From the NCBI RefSeq assembly GCF_019429565.1, contig NZ_JAHXSA010000001.1:930001-994000 (forward strand): a stretch of 64,000 nt of DNA. Direction: 5' to 3'. Within the stretch, counting starts at the first letter, position 1. Each line of letters starts with the position of its first letter. The translations under genes were made by a program, and so were the position numbers. The DNA comes from Schaalia sp. ORNL0103 (lineage in GTDB: Bacteria; Actinomycetota; Actinomycetes; Actinomycetales; Actinomycetaceae). Below the pieces are notes generated by a model. The model was not told the DNA's origin. It did no database searches and worked only from the letters and a program-made list of their open reading frames with translations. Shown here piece after piece: positions 46,804-56,603 of the stretch.

Positions 46804-47183
46804 CAGCCCTCCCCCGCGATCACGCGGTACAGCGGGTTGATGATGACGAGGCGATCGCCCACGCGTCCGACGGTGCCTTCCACCTCGAGGCGCTGGCCGA
46901 CGCTGAGTCCGGGGATGGAGGATCGTCCGGGCCAGCGCAGTTCGAGCGTGTCGGTGCCGTCATAGAGGGTCGCGACGAGGACGCGCTGAGCGCCCTCTTC
47001 GGGCGGATACGTCATGCCCAGCAGCGTGCCGAACACGAGTGCGTGAGAGCGGTCGGCCACGTCGCGAATCGGCGTGACGCCGCGGGCGGCGCGCGCCGAG
47101 TCCTCGTCGAGGGCGGCGTCCAGGGAACGCGTGTCCTTGTCAAGGCCGAGCGCGGCGCCAACCTTAGCGAACCACGAGGCCAT
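46803..47183 (-). CDS. Small OB-fold nucleic-acid-binding-like protein
   Basis: 126 residues from ATG 47183 (MASWFAKVGAALGLDKD); CAGGAGG lies directly upstream, so the longer frame to 47474, which overlaps DUF3710 entirely, is rejected. The C-terminal half reads as an OB-fold (QRVLVATLYDGTDTLELRWPGRSSIPGLSVGQRLEVEGTVGRV), similar to the RecG-type OB wedge. Conserved actinobacterial neighbour of DUF3710 and DUF3159; partner unknown. Confidence 0.83.
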   Translation of the reverse strand: MASWFAKVGAALGLDKDTRSLDAALDEDSARAARGVTPIRDVADRSHALVFGTLLGMTYPPEEGAQRVLVATLYDGTDTLELRWPGRSSIPGLSVGQRLEVEGTVGRVGDRLVIINPLYRVIAGEG

Positions 47184-47184
47184 G

Positions 47185-47817
47185 TCAGGCCTCCTGAGCA
47201 CCCGCGGGCAGGTGCACGGGCAACAGTTCCAGGCGCGTGCGCGGGTGGTTGTCGCGACGCACGACGATGCGGTCGATGACCTTCTCGATGTCGGCGCCGG
47301 CTTCCGCGGTGGCAGCGGCCGGGCCGAGGATATCGATGCGCGCGAACCAGCGGTCGCCTTCACGACCGATGATGCGCATGCGCGAGGTCGCGGAGCGTCC
47401 GTCGGGCATCTGCATCGGCATGTCGACGAGCAGCTCGTTGCCGTAACGCGTCGGGTAGTCGGCGACCTTGGCACCCTGATCTTCGAAGCCCTTGCGGATC
47501 TCTTCGCGCAGTTCCTCCCACACGCCGCCGGAGCGGGGTGCGGCCGCGACGCTCATTTGGATGCCGGAGCTACCGAGCACGACGAGGATCTGCAGGACGG
47601 TCGTGCCGTCGTCTGCGACCTGAGTGCGCAGCTGCATGCCCTGAACCGCGGGGAACAGGATGGACCCCATGTCGACGTAGCCGTCGGTGGTGTCGACCTC
47701 CTCGTAGTTACGAGGGCCGGGCTCACTCCAAATCGCAGCGTCTTCGTCGCTCAGGCGAGGCAGGGCCTCGACCTCTTCGATCTCTTCTTCGACAGTCTTC
47801 TTCTTGCGTCCGAACAT
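47185..47817 (-). CDS. DUF3710-family protein
   Basis: 210 residues. N-terminus Lys/Glu-rich (MFGRKKKTVEEEIEEVEALP), then a compact domain with VDTTDGYVDMGSILFPAVQGMQLR and TRYGNELLVDMPMQMPDGR that identifies the actinobacterial DUF3710 family (Rv2696c-like). No catalytic residues recognised. Lies 9 bp after the DUF4193 gene and 1 bp before the OB-fold gene. In mycobacteria dut sits in this cluster; it is absent here. Confidence 0.83.
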   Translation of the reverse strand: MFGRKKKTVEEEIEEVEALPRLSDEDAAIWSEPGPRNYEEVDTTDGYVDMGSILFPAVQGMQLRTQVADDGTTVLQILVVLGSSGIQMSVAAAPRSGGVWEELREEIRKGFEDQGAKVADYPTRYGNELLVDMPMQMPDGRSATSRMRIIGREGDRWFARIDILGPAAATAEAGADIEKVIDRIVVRRDNHPRTRLELLPVHLPAGAQEA

Positions 47818-47826
47818 CGCCCTACC

Positions 47827-48129
47827 TCACATCGCGCACTCGGTGCACACGGGGGCGCCGTTGGCGTCCACGTGGTCGAGCTGCGACGCGTGGTGCACGA
47901 GGAAACACTGCGAGCAGGTGAATTCGTCTTCCTGGCGAGGAACGACGTGGACCGTCAGTTCCTCCTTTGACAGGTCCGCGCCGGGAAGCTCGAAATTCTC
48001 AGCCGCTTCGTTTTCGTCTTCTTCGATCTCGGCGGAGCCGGCGTCGTTGCGACGGGACTTCAGCTCCTCGATCGAGTCCTCTGCGACCTCGTCTTCGTTC
48101 TTGCGCGGCGCATCGTAATCGGTTGCCAT
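47827..48129 (-). CDS. DUF4193-family zinc-ribbon protein
   Basis: 100 residues. The N-terminal half is strongly acidic (DEVAEDSIEELKSRRNDAGSAEIEEDENEAAENFELPGADLS); the C-terminal half has CSQC and CTEC, a likely zinc ribbon. Actinobacteria-specific family (Rv2699c-like), highly conserved but unassigned; the fold suggests nucleic-acid or RNA polymerase contact. First gene of the DUF4193-DUF3710-OB-DUF3159 unit. Divergent from sepH across 166 bp. Confidence 0.85.
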   Translation of the reverse strand: MATDYDAPRKNEDEVAEDSIEELKSRRNDAGSAEIEEDENEAAENFELPGADLSKEELTVHVVPRQEDEFTCSQCFLVHHASQLDHVDANGAPVCTECAM

Positions 48130-48295
48130 GGTTCTCCCCTTTCGCCTCTCGAGCCGGTTTGCGCGAGTGGTCTATGCGCAGGGAGGATAACACTTGTGGG
48201 AGTAATGTGCCATCGTATGTGTGACACGCGCTCAGCTACGCGACATTCTGAGCATTATTTGAGACGATTCGACCTAGACGTTTGAGGAGGAAGTG

Positions 48296-49546
48296 ATGAT
48301 TGAGCTCGAATTGCTCGGGACCAGCGCCGATGGCGAGTCCCTGGTGCTCACCGATGCCCAGGGTGAACGCTATTCGGTGTTGATTTCCGATGAGCTCCGC
48401 GGCGCGACGCGCCGTGATCGTCCGCGAGTGGAGCTGGCGCCCGCTCGTCCGACCCTCGCTCCTCGCGATATTCAGGCTCTCCTGCGCGCCGGCGCGACCC
48501 CGGCAGAGATCGCGGAGCAGCACGGCATGGAAGTCAGTGCGGTCGAGCGTTTTGAGGCTCCCGTTCAGGCCGAGAAGGATTATGCGCTGACTCGCGCCCG
48601 CGCCGTTCGCATTGGCGAGGGCGGCCCTACGATGGGCGACCTCGTTCTGGATCGACTGGCGGCGCGCGGCGTCGACCCGTCGTCTCTGGAGTGGACCGCG
48701 ACGCGCGAGGCCGGGGAGCCCTGGCAGATCATCGTGACCTTCGTGCAGGGTGCGGCCGAGCACGCCGCCCACTGGCACCTGTCGAACTCCGGCTCACTTG
48801 AGGCGATCGATCAGGAGGCTCAGTGGCTGACCGAGCAGGTTTCCGCTTCCCCGACGGCCTCGATCTTCACTCCCCTGCCGCGCACCGCGCCGGCTCCTGT
48901 CGTCGATCCCGGTGCTGAGGACTTGCGCAACCGCGAGGCCATCATCGACCAGCTCAACGCCGTGCGCGGTAAGCGCCAGCAGATTGACCTGGACCTGGAC
49001 GATGAGGTCGACGAGGAGGCCGAGTACCTGGCAGCTATCGCCGGCGAGGAGGAGGCTCCCACGACGGAGCCCGACACGTCGACGGGCCCGATTTCCGCGC
49101 GCATCTATTCCCTCGCGTCGGCGCGCACTAAGGCGGAGACGCCGTCCGAACCCGCCGAGGATACGCTGTTCCCCGCGACCGGTCAGATCCCGTCTGCCCG
49201 TCCGACGCTGACGGGCGCCATCCCGGTGGCGTCCCACTCCCCCAAGACCGAGGCCCCGGCCTCGTCGGGCGTGCTCCCGTGGCTGTCCGACGCCCCCGCG
49301 TCCTCCGGTGAGGACAAGGGCGACGAGGAGCCAAAGGCCGAGGAACAGGCGACCCCCGCGATCCCCATGAAGGCCGTGTCGAGGCCCGATTCCACCAACT
49401 CCGCTCCTGCCGAGGCCGAAGAGAGCGCGACCGGGTCCGTTCCCGCGCAGGGCGTGACGGGTTCGAGGATGGCGCGCGCTTCCTCGAAGAAGACCCGCCG
49501 GTCGGTCCCCAGCTGGGACGAGATTCTTTTCGGGTCGAAGTCCTAA
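48296..49546 (+). CDS. sepH: Cell-division regulator SepH (DUF3071)
   Basis: 416 residues. ATG 48296 has GAGGAGG five bases upstream; GTG 48293 is less well spaced. N-terminal conserved region (MIELELLGTSADGESLVLTDAQGERY) with a helix-turn-helix at about 58-80 (IQALLRAGATPAEIAEQHGMEVSAV), as in SepH, which binds FtsZ and stimulates its assembly in Actinobacteria. After about residue 180 the sequence is acidic and disordered, ending in a basic patch (ASSKKTRRSVPSW). The tail is longer and more repetitive than I would expect but without clear motifs. Confidence 0.88.
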   Translation: MIELELLGTSADGESLVLTDAQGERYSVLISDELRGATRRDRPRVELAPARPTLAPRDIQALLRAGATPAEIAEQHGMEVSAVERFEAPVQAEKDYALTRARAVRIGEGGPTMGDLVLDRLAARGVDPSSLEWTATREAGEPWQIIVTFVQGAAEHAAHWHLSNSGSLEAIDQEAQWLTEQVSASPTASIFTPLPRTAPAPVVDPGAEDLRNREAIIDQLNAVRGKRQQIDLDLDDEVDEEAEYLAAIAGEEEAPTTEPDTSTGPISARIYSLASARTKAETPSEPAEDTLFPATGQIPSARPTLTGAIPVASHSPKTEAPASSGVLPWLSDAPASSGEDKGDEEPKAEEQATPAIPMKAVSRPDSTNSAPAEAEESATGSVPAQGVTGSRMARASSKKTRRSVPSWDEILFGSKS

Positions 49547-49560
49547 ACCGTTCACACGTT

Positions 49561-49592
49561 AAGCGGCCGCTCACTGATGTGAGCGGCCGCTT
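49561..49592. terminator. Bidirectional terminator after sepH
   Basis: Perfect 14-bp inverted repeat (AAGCGGCCGCTCAC, 49561-49574, with 49579-49592) and TGAT loop between the convergent sepH and phosphodiesterase genes. Confidence 0.8.
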
Positions 49593-49613
49593 CGCTTATG
49601 TCCCGTAGTCGTC

Positions 49614-50762
49614 TTACGACAGGACGATGACAGGGATGCGCATCTCCGTCGAGGTGAGCGAGCCGTGGACGCCCGGCATCGCGATCGCCGAGGCGCTCTG
49701 GGTCCGCGAATCCACAATGCCGCCGTTTCCGCGGGCGAGAACCAGCAGGTCGCCGATGATCGAGGCGCCGTCTCCGGGGCCGATGAGCGCGCCCATCTGG
49801 TCTCGTGAGAGGATCCAGGCGTTCTCCCCCAGGGCGTCGCGCCAGCGCGCCTCCACGTCGGCGGCGTGGCCCTCCTGCGCGTGCACGTGCACGGCTCGTG
49901 TCTCGCCGGCGACGATGCGCACGCCCTCGCGCAGAGCGGGCGTCGCGGCAACGTCCACGAGGGCGGAGTGCTCCACGTTGATCATGCCGTGGTCCGCGGT
50001 CATGACGGTCCGCACGCCAGCGGGCAGGCCACGCAGCAGCTCGGACAGCCCCGCGTCGAACTCTTCGAGGCAACCGATCCACGCATCGGACCCGACGCCG
50101 GAGCTATGGCCGGCGTGGTCGATCTCGGACCAGTAGAGGTAGACGACGGGCGTTCCCGCACGCAGCTCGCGCAGAGCTGCACTCACGCGGTCGCTGAGTG
50201 ACTCTGCGGGCACGTGGCGTGCTCCCCGCAGCGCCGCTCCCGTCAGCCCGGAACCGGCAAAGCGCGCGGGCGAGATGACGGCGGAGGACACGCCCGCTGC
50301 GGCGAGGCGCTCAAAGTAGGTGGGCGTGGGCTGCCACTCGGTGGGCGCCGGCCCACCCTCCATGGCCAGCAGGTTCATGACGCCGCCGCCGTAGGCAACG
50401 GAGAAGCCCACCATGTTGGTGGCGCCAGGGCGCGCACCCGTGCCGAAAGCCGTGATGGCCGCGGCCGTCGTCGAGGGGACGACCGTGTGAATCGAGCGAA
50501 TATCGTCTCGCACGCGGCGCAGCGTCGGAGTGTGCCCCAGGTGATCCTGGATCAGCTCGTATCCAAGCCCGTCCACGAGGATGAGAAGCACCTGCTCAGC
50601 CCCGGCCTCGATCCCGAGGGCGCCGGCCGCCTGTGAGGAGGCACCGGGCAGGGAGGTATCGATCGACGAGAGGGCGCCAGCGATGACGTCCGTGATGACC
50701 GGATCCCCCGCGCCAGGCAGGTCGGCCCCTGGCAGGTCCAGCGTCAGCTCCCGCTCACTCAC
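49614..50762 (-). CDS. Alkaline-phosphatase-superfamily phosphodiesterase/nucleotide pyrophosphatase
   Basis: 382 residues. Metal and nucleophile sites of the type I phosphodiesterase family are visible: LILVDGLGYELI (Asp), VPSTTAAAITAFGTGARPG (Thr nucleophile), YWSEIDHAGHSSG (Asp, His) and MTADHGMINV (Asp-His). No signal peptide, so presumably cytoplasmic. Substrate unknown. ATG 50762 overlaps the DUF5998 stop by eight bases, giving a two-gene unit. The same neighbours (this protein, DUF5998, parC) occur in Streptomyces as I recall. Confidence 0.87.
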   Translation of the reverse strand: MSERELTLDLPGADLPGAGDPVITDVIAGALSSIDTSLPGASSQAAGALGIEAGAEQVLLILVDGLGYELIQDHLGHTPTLRRVRDDIRSIHTVVPSTTAAAITAFGTGARPGATNMVGFSVAYGGGVMNLLAMEGGPAPTEWQPTPTYFERLAAAGVSSAVISPARFAGSGLTGAALRGARHVPAESLSDRVSAALRELRAGTPVVYLYWSEIDHAGHSSGVGSDAWIGCLEEFDAGLSELLRGLPAGVRTVMTADHGMINVEHSALVDVAATPALREGVRIVAGETRAVHVHAQEGHAADVEARWRDALGENAWILSRDQMGALIGPGDGASIIGDLLVLARGNGGIVDSRTQSASAIAMPGVHGSLTSTEMRIPVIVLS

Positions 50763-51291
50763 TGCGCGTTCCCATCAGGTAAGCGAGGTGATCGACGAAG
50801 ACCGCTGCCTCGTCGAGAGCATCCTGCCCGTCGGCGGCAGCGGAGATACGGAAGGTCATGTCGTCGGGGAAGGACGTGCCCGCCAGGCCATGATCGGCCA
50901 TGCAATTCGGGTCGTCGCAGCGTGCGGGCTCGAGCTCGAGGCGGCGCGCGCCCTTCAGGTCCAGGGCGATCGTCATCTCGGACAGGCCGCTCGCGTTCTC
51001 GGGGTCCGTGTAGACCTCCATCGTGGAGTACCCGGCGATGTCACCCACGCGGTGCACGGCCGTTGCGATCGTCGCCGAGCCGCCGTCCATCTCATCAACG
51101 TGCAGCTGGACGATGGCGCGGTCCGTCAGCGAGGCGACCGTGAGGTGCCGGAAGACCGATCCACGGTCGAAACCCGTATCCACCTGGCACAGCGTCGCGA
51201 GCGGCTCCGCTGCGCCCAGAGCGCGGCGCAGCGCACGCTGCACGGCCTTGGGGTAGAAGCCCCCACGTTCGATACGGGTCCATGTGTCCAT
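50755..51291 (-). CDS. DUF5998-family protein
   Basis: 178 residues from ATG 51291 (MDTWTRIERGGFYPKAVQRAL). Longer frame to 51411 would run into parC, so the internal Met is preferred. Pattern GGFYPKAVQRALRRALGAAEPLATLCQVDTGF and ELEPARCDDPNCMADHGLAGTSFPDDMTFRIS, including a possible C-X4-C-X3-H metal site, matches the actinobacterial DUF5998 family. Divergent from parC over 67 bp. Function unknown. Confidence 0.8.
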   Translation of the reverse strand: MDTWTRIERGGFYPKAVQRALRRALGAAEPLATLCQVDTGFDRGSVFRHLTVASLTDRAIVQLHVDEMDGGSATIATAVHRVGDIAGYSTMEVYTDPENASGLSEMTIALDLKGARRLELEPARCDDPNCMADHGLAGTSFPDDMTFRISAAADGQDALDEAAVFVDHLAYLMGTRSE

Positions 51292-51358
51292 GCCCCAATT
51301 GTGCCCCGAAGCGGCGCGCCAGTCGAAATGAGCGCCAAGCCGCGCAATAATTGCGCGT

Positions 51359-53836
51359 ATGGCTAAGAAGGACCAGGTCGTCGACATCCCTGAGAAGGAC
51401 GAGAACATCACAGAGATCGACGTGTCCGATGAGATGCGTGGGTCCTTCCTGGAGTATGCCGTCTCGGTGATCTACGCTCGCGCGCTCCCCGACGCGCGCG
51501 ACGGCCTCAAGCCCGTGCAGCGCCGCATCCTATTCCAGATGGACCAGATGGGGCTGCGCCCCGACAAGGGGCACGTGAAGTCCCAGCGAGTCGTCGGCGA
51601 GGTCATGGGTAAGCTCCACCCGCACGGCGATTCCGCGATTTACGAGGCCCTGGTGCGCCTCGCGCAGCCCTTCAACCTGCGTGTGCCGTTGGTCGATGGG
51701 CACGGTAACTTCGGCTCTCTCGACGACGGCCCGGCCGCCGCGCGTTACACCGAGGCGCGCATGGCGCCCGCCGCGCTGGACCTGGTGACGGGCCTGGATG
51801 AGGACACGGTCGATTTCGTCCCCAACTACGACAACCAGTTCATGCAGCCGGACGTCCTGCCGGCGGCCTTCCCCCAGCTCCTGGTCAACGGCGCCTCGGG
51901 CATTGCCGTGGGCATGGCGACGAATATCGCCCCGCACAACCTGTCGGAGACGATCGCTGGTGCCATCCACCTGCTGGATAACCCATCGGCATCCGTCGCC
52001 GACCTCATGCGCTACATCCCCGGTCCCGACCTGCCCGAGGGCGGCGTCATCGTCGGCCTCGAAGGCATCAAGGAAGCCTACGAGACGGGCCGAGGCGCGT
52101 TCAAGACCCGCGCGAAGGTCCAGATCGAGCGCGTGACCGCCCGCAAGATGGGCATTATCGTCACGCAGCTGCCCTACATGGTCGGCCCGGAAAAGGTCAT
52201 CGAAAAGATCAAGGAGAACGCGAACGCGGGACGCCTCAAGGGCATCTCCTCGGTCCAGAACCTCACCGACCGTATCCACGGCCTGCGCCTAGTTATCGAG
52301 GTGAAGAACGGTTTCAACCCCGAGGCCGTGCTCCAGCAGCTCTACCAGCGCACGCCGTTGGAGGATTCCTTCTCGATCAACGCGGTGGCGCTCGTGGGCG
52401 GCCAGCCACGCACGCTGGGCCTCAAAGAGATGCTGCAGGTCTTCCTGGATCACCGCCTGGACGTGACGACTCGTCGCAGCCGTTTCCGCCTGAAGAAGTG
52501 CGAGGATCGCCTGCACCTGGTCGAGGGCCTGCTCATCGCGATCCTGGACATCGACGACGTTATCGCCATCATCCGCTCCTCCGACGACGCGGAGATCGCG
52601 CGCGAGCGCCTCATGACGGCGTTCGACCTGTCCGAGGCCCAGGCCAACTACATCCTCGAGCTGCGCCTGCGTCGCCTCACGAAGTTCTCGCGCATCGAGC
52701 TGGAGACCGAGCGCGATGAGCTGCTGGCGAAGATCGCCTCGCTACGCGAGATCCTGGAGGATCCGGAGCTGCTGCGCGCGCTCGTGAAGAAGGAGCTGCG
52801 CGAGGTCTCGGATCGCCTGGGTACGCCGCGTCGCACGCTGCTGCTGGCCTCGACGGGCACGCCCGTGGGAGCGGCAGCCGCGGCCGCCGACGATGCTGCG
52901 CTGGCCGCACTGCCGTCGGTGTCACGTTCCGGTAAGGGCCTTGACCTGCAGATCCCGGACGACCCGTGCGTCGTGGTCCTGTCCTCCTCGGGAGCTCTCG
53001 CCCGCGTCGAGGGCGGGGAACCCCTGGAGCCCGGTCCACGCGCGGCGTCGGACGGCTGGCGCGTGCAGCTGCCGTCGACGGCCCGCTCGCAGGTGGCCGT
53101 GGTGACGGAGGACGGCGTCGCCCACCGCATCGACGTCGTGGATCTGCCGGCGCTCCCCCGCTTCGAGACGGGCTTGTCGCTCGCCGGCGCCATGCCCTCG
53201 TCGCTCCTCCTGCACACGGACGTTCCCGCCGTGGGTCTGCTCGATCCCGAGGGCACGGACGTCGTCGCGATGGGCACGGCTCGCGGCACGGTCAAGCGCC
53301 TGCGCCCGGACGTACTGCAGCGCGACGAGTGGGAGGTCATCGCCCTGGAGGACGGCGACCGTCTCGTGGGCTTCGATCGATGCTCGGACGAGGCGGACCT
53401 GGTGTTTATTTCGTCGGACGCGCAGCTGCTGCGTACTCCCGCCGCGAAGGTGCGCCCGCAGGGCCGCACTGCCGGCGGCATGGCCGGCATGAAGCTCAAC
53501 CCCGGGGCCGAGGCCCTGGGATTCTGGGTGGTCGAGGCTCCCATCGATGCTGTGGTGGTGACTGTGGCCGCCGCGCTGGGCGCGCTGCCGGGCACGGGCC
53601 AGACGACGGTGAAGGTGACGCCTTTCGAGTGCTACCCGTCAAAGGGCCGAGGCGGTCAGGGTGTACGCTGCCAGCGCTTCCTGCGCGGCGAGGATCGCCT
53701 CGATATCGCGTGGGTCGGCACGAAGCCGGCACGGGCCGCGTCCGCGGACGGTTCGCCCGTTGAGTTGCCCGCAGAGGACGAGCGCCGCGACGGCTCGGGT
53801 GTGCCGATCACTTTCGCAATCGCATCGATCGGCTGA
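51359..53836 (+). CDS. parC: DNA topoisomerase IV subunit A (ParC)
   Basis: 825 residues. The breakage-reunion core has [45 protein letters not shown] and the catalytic Tyr in [11 protein letters not shown] (about residue 125), with FVPNYDNQ. The coiled tower ([22 protein letters not shown]) and DEAQANYIL-like [19 protein letters not shown] follow. The C-terminal propeller lacks the canonical gyrase box QRRGGKG; only GRGGQGVR is near the end. Its pairing with the ParE-type gene 5 kb away supports topoisomerase IV rather than gyrase. Decatenates chromosomes in the cytoplasm. Confidence 0.88.
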   Translation: MAKKDQVVDIPEKDENITEIDVSDEMRGSFLEYAVSVIYARALPDARDGLKPVQRRILFQMDQMGLRPDKGHVKSQRVVGEVMGKLHPHGDSAIYEALVRLAQPFNLRVPLVDGHGNFGSLDDGPAAARYTEARMAPAALDLVTGLDEDTVDFVPNYDNQFMQPDVLPAAFPQLLVNGASGIAVGMATNIAPHNLSETIAGAIHLLDNPSASVADLMRYIPGPDLPEGGVIVGLEGIKEAYETGRGAFKTRAKVQIERVTARKMGIIVTQLPYMVGPEKVIEKIKENANAGRLKGISSVQNLTDRIHGLRLVIEVKNGFNPEAVLQQLYQRTPLEDSFSINAVALVGGQPRTLGLKEMLQVFLDHRLDVTTRRSRFRLKKCEDRLHLVEGLLIAILDIDDVIAIIRSSDDAEIARERLMTAFDLSEAQANYILELRLRRLTKFSRIELETERDELLAKIASLREILEDPELLRALVKKELREVSDRLGTPRRTLLLASTGTPVGAAAAAADDAALAALPSVSRSGKGLDLQIPDDPCVVVLSSSGALARVEGGEPLEPGPRAASDGWRVQLPSTARSQVAVVTEDGVAHRIDVVDLPALPRFETGLSLAGAMPSSLLLHTDVPAVGLLDPEGTDVVAMGTARGTVKRLRPDVLQRDEWEVIALEDGDRLVGFDRCSDEADLVFISSDAQLLRTPAAKVRPQGRTAGGMAGMKLNPGAEALGFWVVEAPIDAVVVTVAAALGALPGTGQTTVKVTPFECYPSKGRGGQGVRCQRFLRGEDRLDIAWVGTKPARAASADGSPVELPAEDERRDGSGVPITFAIASIG

Positions 53837-53855
53837 CGTGCCCTCCTAGTCATGA

Positions 53856-53893
53856 CGGTGGGGTGGCCGGGAATTGTCCCGGCTACCCCACCG
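53856..53893 (+). terminator. Terminator of parC
   Basis: 17-bp stem with one mismatch (53856-53872 with 53877-53893), followed by CTTTCTCT, 20 bp after the parC stop. Confidence 0.8.
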
Positions 53894-53910
53894 CTTTCTC
53901 TGTCGTCATT

Positions 53911-53958
53911 CTGATATGGGTGTGGGCCCAGCCAATCGGCCGGGCCCACACCCATCAG
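53911..53958 (-). terminator. Terminator of the sugar kinase gene
   Basis: CTGAT-GGGTGTGGGCCC pairs with its complement across a 12-base loop, one arm carrying a two-base bulge. Located 18 bp past the kinase stop on the minus strand. Confidence 0.7.
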
Positions 53959-53976
53959 TTGAGGATCGCTCCCCCG

Positions 53977-54927
53977 TCAGCCTCGCAGCGTCTTGTCTGC
54001 TGCCAGGATCTCGTTGACTTCCTCGCGCGTGGGCGAGTAGGCGCCCTGGTAGAGGATCGTGATGCCTGAGGTGATGATGCCGCGGTGGATGGCGGGCAAG
54101 ATCTGGTCCCACGAGGCCTCGCGCAGGCGCTGCTTCGCCTCGGCCGAGCCCAGCAGACCCGCATCCACCAGGCCGGAGATCAGGCCGGCCATGAGAGAGT
54201 CGCCAGCACCCACGGTGTCCACCAGCTCGACGTCGAGGGGATCGACGACGAGCATGTCGCGCTCGGCGGCGGTCTTGATGTAGACGCCCCAGGGGCCGCG
54301 CGTGCATAGGATCAGGGAGGGACCGGACTGGGACCACTCGCGCAGGACATCCTCGACGGGACGACCCGGGTACAGCCACTTCAGATCCTCGTCCGACGCC
54401 TTCACCACATCCGCAAGGGCCACGATCGCCTCGACGTGCGGGCGGGCCTCGTCGGGGGTTCCCAGCAGGGCGGGACGGATGTTCGGGTCGTAGGACACGG
54501 TGCCGCGGATGGCCTGGCGCTTAACGGCGGCCAGCACCTTGTCGGCGCCCGGCTCGACGACGACCACGTAGGAGCCGGTGTGGACATGCCCGACGGTGTC
54601 CGGGTCCTCGACGGCGGGAACGTCCCACGTCAGGTCGAACTCGTAGGTGGCGTGACCCTTCTCGTCGACGGCCGCGTGGGCGACCGTCGTGAACTCGGCG
54701 CCGTCGCTGCCGGGCGTCAGGGTGACACCGGCGGCCTCGGCATGGGCGCGCACCTTGTCGCCGCGAGCGTCGCGGGCGAACCAGGTCGCCAGCTCGGATT
54801 CGTGGCCGAGCCGGGTCAGGCCGGCGGCAACGTTGAGCATCGATCCCCCGACAACCTCGACGGGTTCACTGTGTGGGCGGGTGATCTCATCGATGAGAGC
54901 TTCCCCGATGTTCACGATTCTAGTCAT
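53977..54927 (-). CDS. PfkB-family carbohydrate kinase (fructokinase-like)
   Basis: 316 residues. N-terminal EALIDEI and GGSMLNVAAGLTRLG (substrate-binding GG-x-x-x-N), C-terminal anion hole/catalytic motif DTVGAGDSLMAGLISG with the base Asp. Ribokinase superfamily; similarity to fructokinases is by eye only. Overlaps the upstream sugar porter gene by eight bases, so the pair imports and phosphorylates the same sugar. It is an insertion-like pair between parC and the GNAT genes. Confidence 0.88.
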   Translation of the reverse strand: MTRIVNIGEALIDEITRPHSEPVEVVGGSMLNVAAGLTRLGHESELATWFARDARGDKVRAHAEAAGVTLTPGSDGAEFTTVAHAAVDEKGHATYEFDLTWDVPAVEDPDTVGHVHTGSYVVVVEPGADKVLAAVKRQAIRGTVSYDPNIRPALLGTPDEARPHVEAIVALADVVKASDEDLKWLYPGRPVEDVLREWSQSGPSLILCTRGPWGVYIKTAAERDMLVVDPLDVELVDTVGAGDSLMAGLISGLVDAGLLGSAEAKQRLREASWDQILPAIHRGIITSGITILYQGAYSPTREEVNEILAADKTLRG

Positions 54928-56386
54928 TCGTCAACCCCAGTTTCTCTTCCATTTCTTCGAGCGGAATGCCCTTGGTTTCGGGCATCACCTTCAGGACCCA
55001 GAATAGCTGACCGACCATCGCGAGGAAGAAGATCCCGAACGCGAAGCCGCCGCCGAGCTTATCCGTGAGGACCGGGAAGGCGTACGTGGTGATGAAGGCG
55101 AACACCCAGTGCGTGAGCGAGCCCAGGGACTGGCCGCGGGCACGCACTCGGTTCGGGAAGATTTCGGAGATGAAGACCCAGATGACCGATCCCTGACCGA
55201 AGGCGTGGGAGGCGATGAAGCCGAGCAGGCCGAGGAGGATGAGCCAGACGGGAGCGGCGCTGCCCTCCTGGAAGACGCCGCCCTCGTAGGCGAACATCAT
55301 GCCAGCGAGGAAGCCGAGGGAGATCAGATAGCCGATCGATCCGACAATCATGAGCTGGCGGCGGCCGAGCTTGTCGATGACGGTCAGGGCGGCCATGGTG
55401 GCGATCAGGTTCATGAGGCCGACGATGACGGAGCCGATGTAGGGGAAGGCGTCACCCAGCACGGCGGCACCGCCCGCGAGCTTCATGACCTTGGGGGCGT
55501 AGTAGAGGATCGCATTGATGCCCGAGAGCTGGTTGAACATCGCGATGCAGAAGGCCATGAGGATGACCTTGCGGTAGCGGCGCGTGAAGAAGGCGACCTT
55601 GCCGCCGGCGGCGTCCTCGGCGATCTGCGCCTTCATTTCGCAGATCTGCTCGTCGCATTCGGCTTGAGAGGCGGTGAGACGCTCGGAGATTGTGACGGCG
55701 CACTCTTCCTGTCCATGAGCCAGGAGCCAGCGAGGAGTCTCGGGCACGGTGGCCAGGAAGATCAGGAAGAAGACGGCGGGCACAGCCATGACGCCGAGCA
55801 TCCAGCGCCACGCGGTGTCTTCGTGCGCAATTTCGCGGATGACCGCGTTGGAGGCGTAGGCCAGGAGGATACCGAAGACGATGTTGAACTGGACCAGGCC
55901 GACCAGGCGTCCGCGCACGCGGGCGGGGGCGATTTCGGCGGTGTAGATGGGAGCGACAACGGAGGACAGTCCGACGCCGACGCCGCCCAGGAAGCGGAAG
56001 ATCATGAAGAAGGTGATCGGGAAGGCGGACGAGGCCGAAACCGTGCCGTCAGCAGCTGTCACCAGGGTAGGCACAGGCGCCAGGGCAGTGGCCAGCGCAC
56101 CCACGCCGAAGAGAATGCCGATCCAGAAGAGGATGGGTTTACGGCCAAAGCGGTCGGCGAGTTTACCAGCGACGATAGCACCGACGATAGTGCCGATGGT
56201 TGCGATCGCAACGATCATGCCTTCTCCCGTGGAGGACAGGGCATAAAGCTCGGTGAGTTTTTCTTCCGCACCCGAGATAACGGCTGTGTCAAAGCCGAAG
56301 AGCAGGCCGCCGAGGGATGCAACGATGGCGCTTCGAATGACCAGGGGAGGAATGGATCGAGACGGTGATGATGACTGAGATGTCAT
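54920..56386 (-). CDS. MFS sugar porter (sugar:H+ symporter family)
   Basis: 488 residues, twelve TM segments. Family signatures: GGLLFGFDTAVISGA, KLADRFGRKPIL (loop 2-3), VPETPRWLLAHGQ, QLSGINAILYYAP in TM7 (sugar binding) and VIDKLGRRQLM, with PETKGIPLEEME at the end. Probably imports a hexose or fructose for the co-encoded kinase. Its upstream region (56387-56603) is the only likely promoter for the pair. Confidence 0.92.
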   Translation of the reverse strand: MTSQSSSPSRSIPPLVIRSAIVASLGGLLFGFDTAVISGAEEKLTELYALSSTGEGMIVAIATIGTIVGAIVAGKLADRFGRKPILFWIGILFGVGALATALAPVPTLVTAADGTVSASSAFPITFFMIFRFLGGVGVGLSSVVAPIYTAEIAPARVRGRLVGLVQFNIVFGILLAYASNAVIREIAHEDTAWRWMLGVMAVPAVFFLIFLATVPETPRWLLAHGQEECAVTISERLTASQAECDEQICEMKAQIAEDAAGGKVAFFTRRYRKVILMAFCIAMFNQLSGINAILYYAPKVMKLAGGAAVLGDAFPYIGSVIVGLMNLIATMAALTVIDKLGRRQLMIVGSIGYLISLGFLAGMMFAYEGGVFQEGSAAPVWLILLGLLGFIASHAFGQGSVIWVFISEIFPNRVRARGQSLGSLTHWVFAFITTYAFPVLTDKLGGGFAFGIFFLAMVGQLFWVLKVMPETKGIPLEEMEEKLGLTND

Positions 56387-56603
56387 GCTGGCTCCGCACT
56401 GTGGGAGGGGACGCGCAGGGCGCCGAGGCCGTTCCTGCCTCTGTCGCGAGCCTAAGAAATCAATTGGTCGGACGATTAGGACCTAGGGAGCACTTATGCG
56501 AAAACTGAATAGAAAACAGGACGAAAAGCACCCACGACAAAAGAAAAAGTAACGACGGTAACACAAGGGGATGCGCGGAAACGTCCACCATGCGAAACGA
56601 CAG